From SpSt-539 sp964549445 (GTDB lineage: Bacteria; Planctomycetota; Phycisphaerae; UBA1845; UTPLA1), in assembly GCA_964549445.1 (NCBI GenBank), contig CAZJVS010000005.1:98400-162399 (forward strand): a DNA stretch of 64,000 nt. Direction: 5' to 3'. The position numbers and the translations under genes were made by a program. Position 1 is the stretch's first letter, and each line of letters starts with the position of its first letter. Shown piece after piece: positions 55,304-63,061 of the stretch. A model generated the notes under the pieces. That model was given only the letters and a program-made list of their open reading frames with translations. It ran no database searches and was not told the origin of the DNA.

Positions 55304-58036
55304 ATGCGACGACGATCTTGGCTGGCCGCCACACTGTTCCTTGCGCTCGGTGCGCCGCACGCATACCCCGACGAACTCGTCTGCGGGCACTCCGCCGAGT
55401 TCGCCGCCGCCCCAAAAAGCTTCGACAACCGCACCGGCCGCGACACCATCAATTACCCACGCGACCCCAAGGTTTTCTACAAGCACCTGAAGCTGAAGAC
55501 TCGTTTCGACGACTTCGCGACAAAATCCATGTCCGGCACCGCAGAATACACGCTTCGTCCCATCGCACCCAGCCTGAAATCGATCTCTCTCGACGCGGTC
55601 GACTTCATCGATGTCTCCGTCCTGGTCAACGGAAAACCGGCCGATTTCTCGTACAACGATCGCGAGCTCGTCATCACCTTCCCGACTCCTCCGCCCACCG
55701 ATGCCGACACCACCGTTACGATTCACTATCGAATTGTCGACCCCGACGCCGGCCTCATCTTCGCGCCACCCGATCCGCTCTACCCGAAGCGACCCGTCAG
55801 TCTCCACACCCAGGGTCAGACCGAGACCAATCGCTTCTGGTTTCCAAGTCACGACTCCCCCAACGTGAAATTCACCACTGAGACAATCGTAACTGTCCCA
55901 AAGCCCTTCGTCGCGCTCTCGAATGGCCAACTTGTCGAAAAGGTCGAAGACCCCGACGGCAAGCTCCATACCTTTCATTACAAGCAGGATGTCCCCCACG
56001 TCGCATATCTCACCTCCCTCGCCGCCGGAAATTTCGACATCGCGACTGACAAGCAGGGCGATCTGCTGGTCGAATACTGGGTGCCGAAGGAGTGGTCCGC
56101 CGATACCCGACGTACCTTTCGCAACACGCCGAAGATGATCGCCCTCTTTGAAAAGCTCACCGGCGTGAAATACCCCTACGCCAAGTATGCTCAGGCCGTC
56201 GTGCCCCGCTTCGAAGCCGGCGGCATGGAGAACATCTCCGCCACCACGCTCGTCGAAACCTGTCTCATCGACGAGCGAGCCGCCCAGGATGGCGACGCTG
56301 ACGGACTCATCGCCCACGAACTCGCCCACCAGTGGTACGGGGACCTGCTCACCTGCCGCAGTTGGGCCCACATATGGCTCAACGAGGGCTTCGCGAGCTT
56401 CATGGATGACATCTGGTTCGAGAACGACAAGGGCCGCGACTGGTACGAATGCAGTTTTCGCAACACGTATTCCCGGGTCGCCGACGCCGACAAGCCTGAC
56501 TCCCCGGATGCCCTCATATATCGCGACTACCAGTCCGACTGGGAGCCCTTCGGCCACAAGGGCAGTCTGCCCTACAGCAAGGGCAGCTCCATACTCGCCA
56601 TGCTGCGACACATTCTCGGCGATGAGATATTCTGGAAAGGTATTCAAACCTATACAAAACGGTTTGCCGCCCGAAACGTCGAAACCGACGACTTCCGCCA
56701 CGTCCTGGAGGAGGTCAGCGGCCGCTCGCTCGAACAATTCTTCCAGCAGTATGCCTACCGTCCCGGCACACCGACCATCGACGTCGACTATCACTGGAAC
56801 CCTGACGACAAGGCCGTCGAGATCAGTTTCAAACAAACCCAAACCATTGATGCGAAAACTCCCGCATTCGTCGTTCCCATCGATCTCTCCTTTGGCGTGA
56901 ACGGCCGCACCGAGAACTTCACCTTCGACCTCGCCGACCGCGAAGCGACGTTTCGCCACACCTTCGAAAAGGAACCGACGCTGTTCTGCGTCGACCCGCA
57001 CGCCGGCCTCCTCGCCCGGCTCAACGTCGATCAGCCCCGCTCAATGTGGATCCGACTCCTGAAAGACGGCCCAACCGCCGTTTCGCGCATGGACGCCGCC
57101 ACAGCCCTCGGAAAAGACGCCCGACGATCAACCATCAAGCCCCTCGCCGAGTGCCTGGCCAACCCCGATGAATTCTGGATGGTTCGAAACGCAGCCGCCG
57201 TCTCCCTCGGCAAAGCTCGCTTCGACGAAGCCCGCGACGCCTTGATCAATGCCCTTTCCGACGGCAAAGGAATCGAGAATCCCCGCGTCCGCCGCGCCGC
57301 CGTCGAGGCACTGCGAAACTACCGCGCCGACGACCTTGTCATCGCTGCACTGACGCGCTTCGCCAAATCGGACCCCAGTTACGCCGTCGAAGAGGCCGCG
57401 ACCCGCGCCCTTGGTGAGACCGACGCGAAGTCCGCCGCCGACGTCATCGCCGCCAATCTGAACCGCCCCACGCGATATGACCGTCTCACTCTCGCCGCCA
57501 TCGAATCCCTCGCCGACCTCGAAGACCCCCGCGGCCTTGATCCGGCTATGAAACTCGCCTCGCCGGGCGCCGGCTTTCGCGTTCGCCCGCAGGCAATCCG
57601 CCTCCTCCCCCGCTTCGCCCGCGCCGGCGATGACGCAACCCGCAAGAACGTCCGCGAGTTCCTCGAACGGCTGCTGTACGACTCCGATCCTCCCGCCCTC
57701 CGCGCTTCCATCTCCGCGCTGGCCGAGCTGGGTGACGACCAGGCCATTCCCGCCCTGCAAGCCCGCGCCCAACAGGGCCAGGGCCGCGGACGCCTCGCCC
57801 GCGATGAGCTCCAGCGAAACATCGACGAGGCAATCAGCTCTATCCGCGCAAAATCAAAGGAGCCCGCCGCCGTCAAATCCCTGCGCGAGCAAGTCGAGAA
57901 GATGCAGAAGGACTCCGACGACACGCGTCGCCGGATGCGAAAACTCGAACCGCGAGAGACGGCGAAGGAGGATCGTCGATCGCACCGACACGACGACGAG
58001 GGTGCGACAACGCGTCCGGATGATCGCGACGACTAG
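55304..58036 (+). CDS. Exported M1-family aminopeptidase with HEAT repeats
   Basis: The frame is open from 54380, but the ATG at 55304 has AAGAGG upstream and starts a signal peptide ending near PHAYPD; 910 residues. The catalytic domain shows G306-GMEN310 for exopeptidase specificity, H338-E-L-A-H342 with E361 in WLNEGFASF as zinc ligands, and a later tyrosine segment. Residues about 555-780 are HEAT-like repeats (AATALGKDARRS, AAVSLGKARFDEARDAL, AAVEALRNYRADDLVIAAL) in place of the usual ERAP-type domain. The final 70 residues are charged helix (EQVEKMQKDSDDTRRRMRKL). It probably trims peptides in the periplasm. It follows the thiamine gene but is likely separate. Confidence 0.9.
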   Translation: MRRRSWLAATLFLALGAPHAYPDELVCGHSAEFAAAPKSFDNRTGRDTINYPRDPKVFYKHLKLKTRFDDFATKSMSGTAEYTLRPIAPSLKSISLDAVDFIDVSVLVNGKPADFSYNDRELVITFPTPPPTDADTTVTIHYRIVDPDAGLIFAPPDPLYPKRPVSLHTQGQTETNRFWFPSHDSPNVKFTTETIVTVPKPFVALSNGQLVEKVEDPDGKLHTFHYKQDVPHVAYLTSLAAGNFDIATDKQGDLLVEYWVPKEWSADTRRTFRNTPKMIALFEKLTGVKYPYAKYAQAVVPRFEAGGMENISATTLVETCLIDERAAQDGDADGLIAHELAHQWYGDLLTCRSWAHIWLNEGFASFMDDIWFENDKGRDWYECSFRNTYSRVADADKPDSPDALIYRDYQSDWEPFGHKGSLPYSKGSSILAMLRHILGDEIFWKGIQTYTKRFAARNVETDDFRHVLEEVSGRSLEQFFQQYAYRPGTPTIDVDYHWNPDDKAVEISFKQTQTIDAKTPAFVVPIDLSFGVNGRTENFTFDLADREATFRHTFEKEPTLFCVDPHAGLLARLNVDQPRSMWIRLLKDGPTAVSRMDAATALGKDARRSTIKPLAECLANPDEFWMVRNAAAVSLGKARFDEARDALINALSDGKGIENPRVRRAAVEALRNYRADDLVIAALTRFAKSDPSYAVEEAATRALGETDAKSAADVIAANLNRPTRYDRLTLAAIESLADLEDPRGLDPAMKLASPGAGFRVRPQAIRLLPRFARAGDDATRKNVREFLERLLYDSDPPALRASISALAELGDDQAIPALQARAQQGQGRGRLARDELQRNIDEAISSIRAKSKEPAAVKSLREQVEKMQKDSDDTRRRMRKLEPRETAKEDRRSHRHDDEGATTRPDDRDD

Positions 58037-58045
58037 GCAGCGCTG

Positions 58046-58504
58046 CTATTTGTGCTTGCCGTCTTCGTTCCGCTCGATCGTCGCCACCTTGTTGATCCGT
58101 TTCTCGTGCCGTCCCCCCTCAAACCCCGTCTTCAGCCAGACCTCGACAATTCGCTTCATGAGTGCGTCGCCGATCAGGTCTGCGGGCAGGCACAGCACAT
58201 TCGCGTTGTTATGCCGACGCGCCATTTCCGTCGTCAGTTCGTCGTGACAAAGCGCCGCCCGCACCCCATGGACCTTGTTCGCCGCGATGGACATCCCGAT
58301 TCCCGACCCGCAAAACAGAATCCCCAGCTCCGCCTTTCCCTCGACCACGCCCCGTGCCGCCGGATAGGCCGCGTCCGGATAGTCGCACGGCTTGTTGCTG
58401 TCCGTCCCGAAGTCCACGACCTCATGCCCCGCCTCGCGCAGCAGATTCTTCACTCGCTCCTTCGCTTCAAATCCCCGATGGTCTGCACCGACTGCGATCT
58501 TCAT
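58046..58504 (-). CDS. rpiB: Ribose-5-phosphate isomerase B
   Basis: The ATG at 58504 is chosen because it begins the family sequence MKIAVGADHRGF; an upstream in-frame start would lie inside the previous gene. The 152-residue protein has C65 in ILFCGSGIGMS as the catalytic cysteine, and the phosphate-binding RRHNNANVLCLPADLIG segment. It interconverts ribose 5-phosphate and ribulose 5-phosphate. Members also include allose-6-phosphate and galactose-6-phosphate isomerases. It overlaps the TsaC-phosphatase gene by four bases (ATGA) and is therefore translated in tandem with it. Convergent with the M1 peptidase gene. Confidence 0.94.
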   Translation of the reverse strand: MKIAVGADHRGFEAKERVKNLLREAGHEVVDFGTDSNKPCDYPDAAYPAARGVVEGKAELGILFCGSGIGMSIAANKVHGVRAALCHDELTTEMARRHNNANVLCLPADLIGDALMKRIVEVWLKTGFEGGRHEKRINKVATIERNEDGKHK

Positions 58505-59625
58505 ATCGGCAACTCCTGCAAACGCCGCTCCAGCGCCGCCGCGATCTGGTTCGCGCACCGTTCATAGTCTTCCCGTGTCCCGCCCACCGGATCGGCCACC
58601 TCGCGCCCCTCGTCCAGCAAATCCGCCTTCCGGCGTGCCGCAGGGTCCATGTCCTCGATCGCCGACAAATGGCTCTGCGACATCGCGTAGATACGATCCG
58701 CCGCGTCCAGAAGTTCTGACGTCACCGGCCGCGACCGATGCCCGCGAAGCTCCGTTCCGCGCTCGCGCAGCACATCGACCGCCTCGCTCGATGCCGGCCC
58801 TCCCGCAAAACCATGCGTCCCCGCCGACGTAATCACAATGCCGCGCTCCGCCAGCGCTTCCGAATCGCATCCGAGCCGCTTCGAAAGCGCATCCCGCGCC
58901 ATCGCCTCCGCGATCGGAGACCGGCACGTATTTCCGCTGCAGACGAACAGCAGTGTAAACGCCGCCAGCCGGCGAATCGTCCGCTCGTCATAGACTCCCG
59001 CCCGCGAGACCTGGTACCCGTGGCCGTTCAATGACACAATCGTCGATGGCCTTGAGTACTTCGTCCGCCCCGCGTCGATGATGAGATCGGCCACCCCCTC
59101 CATCTCCGCCACCGCCTCCGACCCGCTCATCGGCGCCGCCCGCCCCGACCGATTTGCACTCGTCGCCACGATCGGAACATCGAGCCTGGCAAGCAGCGCC
59201 GTCGCCACCCGGTCATCAGGACAACGCAGCCCCACCGCGCCCTCTCCAAAGATCGCGTCCCGCGTCGCCGCCGGTACTCGTTCGAACGCCGCTGTCCGCG
59301 AGGCCTCCACCCCTTTGAACACCAGCGTAATCGGCCCCGGCCACCCCTTCGCCATCAGCCGCTTCGCGACCGCAGGCAGATCCGCAACGTACTGCTCGGC
59401 GTCGCCTTTCCTCCCGACGTGCACCGTGAATGCCTTCGGAGCCGCCACCCCCTTGGCTTCCCGTAGCCGAGCGATCGCCCCCGCATCGGCCGCGTTCGCA
59501 GCGAGCCCGTAAACCGTCTCGGTGGGGAATACCACCAGCTTTCCAGCCAGCAATCCCGCGCGCGCTGCCTCCGTAGCCGCCGCCGCGTCATCACCGGGTC
59601 CAATCTGGATTAACTGCGTCGTCAT
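58501..59625 (-). CDS. Fusion of TsaC/Sua5-type tRNA threonylcarbamoyl-AMP synthase and low-Mr phosphatase
   Basis: A 374-residue protein. Residues 1-215 are the YrdC/Sua5 domain (VVFPTETVYGLAANA, KAFTVHV, GPITLVF, VPIVATSANRSG), which makes threonylcarbamoyl-AMP for the t6A base of tRNA. Residues 223-374 are a complete low-Mr phosphotyrosine phosphatase: P-loop C229-S-G-N-T-C-R235-S, and the general acid in ADPVGG. T233 is the residue that in Bacillus YwlE gives preference for phosphoarginine. The next gene is rpiB. In Bacillus, ywlC (tsaC), ywlE and ywlF (rpiB) are adjacent, so this is the same set with two members fused. Substrate of the phosphatase is inferred. Confidence 0.9.
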   Translation of the reverse strand: MTTQLIQIGPGDDAAAATEAARAGLLAGKLVVFPTETVYGLAANAADAGAIARLREAKGVAAPKAFTVHVGRKGDAEQYVADLPAVAKRLMAKGWPGPITLVFKGVEASRTAAFERVPAATRDAIFGEGAVGLRCPDDRVATALLARLDVPIVATSANRSGRAAPMSGSEAVAEMEGVADLIIDAGRTKYSRPSTIVSLNGHGYQVSRAGVYDERTIRRLAAFTLLFVCSGNTCRSPIAEAMARDALSKRLGCDSEALAERGIVITSAGTHGFAGGPASSEAVDVLRERGTELRGHRSRPVTSELLDAADRIYAMSQSHLSAIEDMDPAARRKADLLDEGREVADPVGGTREDYERCANQIAAALERRLQELPI

Positions 59626-59704
59626 TTCGACCGTGCGCGATTATCGAACCACCCCCTAACCCGGTCAAGCAATCGCCGCTCCTCCTTCCGCTATAATTCC
59701 AAGT

Positions 59705-60856
59705 ATGGATTGCATTTACCTCGACAACAACGCCACCACGCGCGTCGCTCCGGAAGTCGCGGCTGCCATTCAGCCCTATCTGAGCGAGCTATACGGCAAT
59801 CCATCCAGTCTCCACGCCTTCGGCCAGGCCTCGCAGCACGCCATCGAGCAGGCCCGCGAGCAGGTCGCCCGACTGATCCACGCCCAGCCCCGCGAAATCA
59901 TTTTCACCAGCGGGGGCACCGAATCGGACAACCTGGCCATCCTTGGAACCCTCGCAGCCCATCCGACAAAAAAGCACATCGTTACAACCGCTGTCGAACA
60001 CCCCGCAATCCTCAGTACATGTGAGCGCCTCGAAAAGCAGGGCTATAAAGTCACCTACATCGGCGTCAACCGCCTCGGCCATCTGAACCTCGACGCCTTC
60101 GCCGCAGCTCTGACCCCCGACACCGCGATCGCGAGCGTCATGCACGCGAACAACGAGACCGGCGTTCTCTTCCCGATCGACAAAGTCGCCGAGATTGCCG
60201 CGTCGCGCAGCGTCGCGCTCCACGTCGACGCGGTCCAGACGGCCGGCAAGCTGCCGATCGACGTTCGCAATCTTCCTGTGAATCTGCTCAGCATTTCAGC
60301 CCACAAACTCCACGGGCCTAAGGGCGTCGGCGCTCTCTTCGTCCGCAAAGGCACCCGCCTCCGCAGCATGACGATCGGCGGCCACCAGGAGCGCGACATC
60401 CGCCCCGGCACCGAAAACGTCTCAGGGATCGTAGGCTTCGGCGCAGCAGCTGAACGGGCAGCGGCCGAGCCCGCCGAAGCCCGAGAACGAGTTCGCGTCC
60501 TGCGTGATCGTCTGGAAAAAGGTGTCCTCGAGCGCTTCGACTATGCCCATATCAACGGCGACCCCGCCAACCGCATCCACAACACAACGAACATCAGTTT
60601 TGAATCCCTCGAAGCCGAGGCGATCCTGATCGCCCTGAGCGAAGCCGGCATCTGCGCCAGCAGCGGCTCCGCCTGCAGCAGCGGTTCGCTGGAGCCGTCG
60701 CACGTCCTCAAGGCAATGGGCATCGAGGAACGCACCGGCCACGGCGCGATTCGCTTCAGTCTCTCGCGCTATACAACGCAGGACGAAATCGACTCAACCC
60801 TCGACCGCCTGCCCTCGCTGCTCTCAAAGCTCGAATCGCTTGTCAGAACCGACTGA
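59705..60856 (+). CDS. Cysteine desulfurase (NifS/IscS family)
   Basis: A 383-residue PLP enzyme starting MDCIYLDNNATTRVAPEV. K201 in SAHKLHGPKGVGA is the PLP lysine, with EHPAI and HVDAVQTAGK lining the pocket, and C324 in SSGSACSSG is the persulfide cysteine. This arrangement is class I, used for Fe-S cluster and thio-nucleoside assembly. The loop is short, closer to NifS than to E. coli IscS. No iscU or nifU gene follows: the tmRNA gene comes next. The nifS-like enzyme may serve general cluster supply or tRNA thiolation. Confidence 0.94.
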   Translation: MDCIYLDNNATTRVAPEVAAAIQPYLSELYGNPSSLHAFGQASQHAIEQAREQVARLIHAQPREIIFTSGGTESDNLAILGTLAAHPTKKHIVTTAVEHPAILSTCERLEKQGYKVTYIGVNRLGHLNLDAFAAALTPDTAIASVMHANNETGVLFPIDKVAEIAASRSVALHVDAVQTAGKLPIDVRNLPVNLLSISAHKLHGPKGVGALFVRKGTRLRSMTIGGHQERDIRPGTENVSGIVGFGAAAERAAAEPAEARERVRVLRDRLEKGVLERFDYAHINGDPANRIHNTTNISFESLEAEAILIALSEAGICASSGSACSSGSLEPSHVLKAMGIEERTGHGAIRFSLSRYTTQDEIDSTLDRLPSLLSKLESLVRTD

Positions 60857-60909
60857 TCGGAAATCGCCGCGGCGGCAATCGGGATCGTCGCGCCACAATC
60901 GTGGCGACC

Positions 60910-60918
60910 TGCTATACT
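60910..60918 (+). promoter_or_regulatory. Extended -10 promoter candidate for tmRNA
   Basis: TGCTATACT (60910-60918) is an extended -10 element; no good -35 lies upstream. It would start transcription about 20 bases before the mature tmRNA 5' end, as expected for a short precursor trimmed by RNase P. A perfect hairpin CGCCAC-AATC-GTGGCG (60891-60906) lies just before it. Confidence 0.55.
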
Positions 60919-60944
60919 CGCCCCGGCGACGCGAAGTCGCCCCC

Positions 60945-61292
60945 GGGGGCGAAATGGTTTCGACCGGGCAAGTTGACGGAAAGGTGGCGTGTCGAGGTTG
61001 TCAGGAGGCCTCGTTAAACACCTGGCAAATTGCTTAAGTGGCAACACTTACGCTCTTGCTGCCTAACTAGGGTAGCACGTCGAACCGCCAACGCCTGCTA
61101 GGTGGCAAGACGCAATTAGCAGGCTGGCTCCCGAGCGCCGCCTGGCCGCAAGGGAGCGAGAAAACAGTCGGGCTGGTCCTGCCGGAAGCTTGTCGACCGG
61201 CGTCCGGTGGGACGACAACAAACGATCGACTATGCACGTAGAAACCTTTCCTGAAGTGCCTTGGGACGCGGGTTCGATTCCCGCCGCCTCCA
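60945..61292 (+). ncRNA. ssrA: Transfer-messenger RNA (tmRNA)
   Basis: The 5' end GGGGGCGAAATGGTTTCGAC and the 3' end GCGGGTTCGATTCCCGC with CGCCTCC pair as the acceptor stem (60945-60951 with 61285-61291, one G-U). The T-arm is canonical, A61292 is the discriminator, and CCA is not encoded. The tag reading frame starts with GCA at 61025 and ends with TAA at 61064-61066, encoding ANCLSGNTYALAA. The ALAA ending is the degradation signal recognised by ClpXP-type proteases. About 348 nt is a normal length. tmRNA frees stalled ribosomes together with SmpB, which is not in the window. Confidence 0.97.
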
Positions 61293-61373
61293 ATTTTGAT
61301 TCCACCGCGCGGCCGTGCCTTGCAGCAGTTGCGTCTTGCGACTTTCGCTTGTGAGGCTACGCTCCGTCAGTTC

Positions 61374-63017
61374 ATGGTCTCTCTTCTCAGCCAGCACCCG
61401 CTACTCCTGCTCTTTGTCGTCATCGCCATCGGCTATCCGCTGGGCCGCATCCGCTTGGCTGGCACCGAAATCGGCCTCGCCGCCGTCCTCTTCGCCGGAA
61501 TCGGCGTCAGCGCGTTCCATCCGGCGCTCAAGCTGCCCGAATTGGTCTACCAACTCGGCCTTGTACTCTTTGTCTATACAATCGGACTGAGTTGCGGCCG
61601 TGGCTTCTTCGCGTCCTTTCAACGAAAGGGCCTTCGCGACAACCTCTTGGTGATCGCCATGTTGTCGCTCGCAACCTTGATGGCCGGCGGGATCCACCAT
61701 GCGCTTCGGATGAACCCATCGCGAACTGCCGGCATGTTCACCGGGGCTCTAACGAATACGCCCGCGCTCGTCGCGGTGCTCGAGACAATCGAACGGTCCG
61801 CTCCGCCGGACGCTCGCGGTGCGGCGCTTGCCGATCCCGTCGTCGGTTACTCCGTCGCTTACCCAATGGGAGTCGTCGGCATGCTGTTGTCGATCGCCGC
61901 TCTGCAGCGGCTCTGGAAGCCCGATTACGCCGCAGAAGCGCGGTCACTGCCGCACCTCGCCGCCGCCAGCGAGCGGCTGACGCACACGACCGTTCGTGTG
62001 ACACGCCCGGACGCGACCGGAATCGCTCTGAGAATTCTATCGCAACAACACGGCTGGGACGTGATCTTCGGTCGCTGGCAACACGGCTCGACTTTGACGC
62101 TCGCGACCGCCGACACGAAGCTCGCCCCCGGTGACCTCGTCACCGTCGTCGGCACGCGCGAAGCACTCCAACAGGTTACCGCCGTCCTCGGCGAGACAAG
62201 CGAATCCCACCTCGAATTGGACCGCAGCCGCTTGGACTATCGCCGAATGTTCGTTTCCAACCGGCGGATCGTCGGACACCCACTGAGCGACCTGAATCTG
62301 CCGCAGAGTCTCGGTGCCGTCGTCACTCGCATTCGACGAGGTGACGTCGAAATGCTGCCTCACGGCGACACCGTCCTGCAATTGGGCGATCGCGTGCGCG
62401 TGCTGACTCCGAGCAACCAAATGGCGCGGGTGACAAGCTTTTTCGGCGACTCGTATCGAGCGTTGAGCGAGGTCGACATTCTGCCATTTAGCGTCGGAGT
62501 GAGTCTCGGCCTGCTTCTCGGACTGGTACCCTTGCCGCTCCCAGGGGGCATCCGGATCACCCTCGGGCTTGCAGGCGGACCGCTTGTCGTGGCACTGGTG
62601 CTGGGCGCGCTCGACAGAACGGGGCCCGTGGTCTGGAACCTGCCGTTCAGCGTCAACCTGACGCTGCGCCAGATCGGCCTGGTGCTCTTTCTGGCTGGCG
62701 TCGGAACGCGCTCCGGCTACGCGTTTCTGGCAACCGTCACCCAACTAAGTGGACTCGCGCTGTTCATCGGCGGGGCACTGATCACCAGCCTGGTAGCCTT
62801 ACTGACATTATGGGTCGCGCATCGCGTATTCAGAATCCCGTTCGGACTCTCTAGCGGCATGCTCGCCGGCCTTCAAACCAACCCGGCAGTCTTGAGCTTC
62901 GCGCAATCGCAAGCGGGCAACGAACTGCCGAACATCGGCTACACCACGGTCTATCCGATGGCCATGATAGGAAAGATCATCCTCGCCCAGATCCTGCTCG
63001 AAGTCTTATCGTCTTAG
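61374..63017 (+). CDS. AspT/YidE-family (AAEx) transporter
   Basis: Start at ATG 61374, where the first membrane segment begins (MVSLLSQHPLLLLFVVIAIG); the frame is open further up but adds no sensible sequence. The 547-residue protein has two Asp-Al exchanger halves of about five membrane segments each (GLSCGRGFFASFQRKG and GTRSGYAFLATVTQLS mark them) flanking two TrkA-C/RCK-C regulatory domains (about 200-360). The order matches AspT and E. coli YidE and YbjL. AspT exchanges aspartate and alanine; the substrates of the YidE branch are not known. It follows the tmRNA by 81 bases. Confidence 0.88.
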   Translation: MVSLLSQHPLLLLFVVIAIGYPLGRIRLAGTEIGLAAVLFAGIGVSAFHPALKLPELVYQLGLVLFVYTIGLSCGRGFFASFQRKGLRDNLLVIAMLSLATLMAGGIHHALRMNPSRTAGMFTGALTNTPALVAVLETIERSAPPDARGAALADPVVGYSVAYPMGVVGMLLSIAALQRLWKPDYAAEARSLPHLAAASERLTHTTVRVTRPDATGIALRILSQQHGWDVIFGRWQHGSTLTLATADTKLAPGDLVTVVGTREALQQVTAVLGETSESHLELDRSRLDYRRMFVSNRRIVGHPLSDLNLPQSLGAVVTRIRRGDVEMLPHGDTVLQLGDRVRVLTPSNQMARVTSFFGDSYRALSEVDILPFSVGVSLGLLLGLVPLPLPGGIRITLGLAGGPLVVALVLGALDRTGPVVWNLPFSVNLTLRQIGLVLFLAGVGTRSGYAFLATVTQLSGLALFIGGALITSLVALLTLWVAHRVFRIPFGLSSGMLAGLQTNPAVLSFAQSQAGNELPNIGYTTVYPMAMIGKIILAQILLEVLSS

Positions 63018-63061
63018 AGGCGCCTAACGAGCAGTCGGCAGCCCTTGGCAGTTGCACGACG

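Noticed and set aside
55205..57001. A 598-codon minus-strand open frame opposite the M1 peptidase gene
   Set aside because: The plus strand carries the complete HExxH and GGMEN peptidase; the reverse frame has no motif.
60891..60906. Terminator of the cysteine desulfurase gene
   Set aside because: The hairpin CGCCAC-AATC-GTGGCG has a short stem and no T-run after it; it may instead be part of the tmRNA promoter region.
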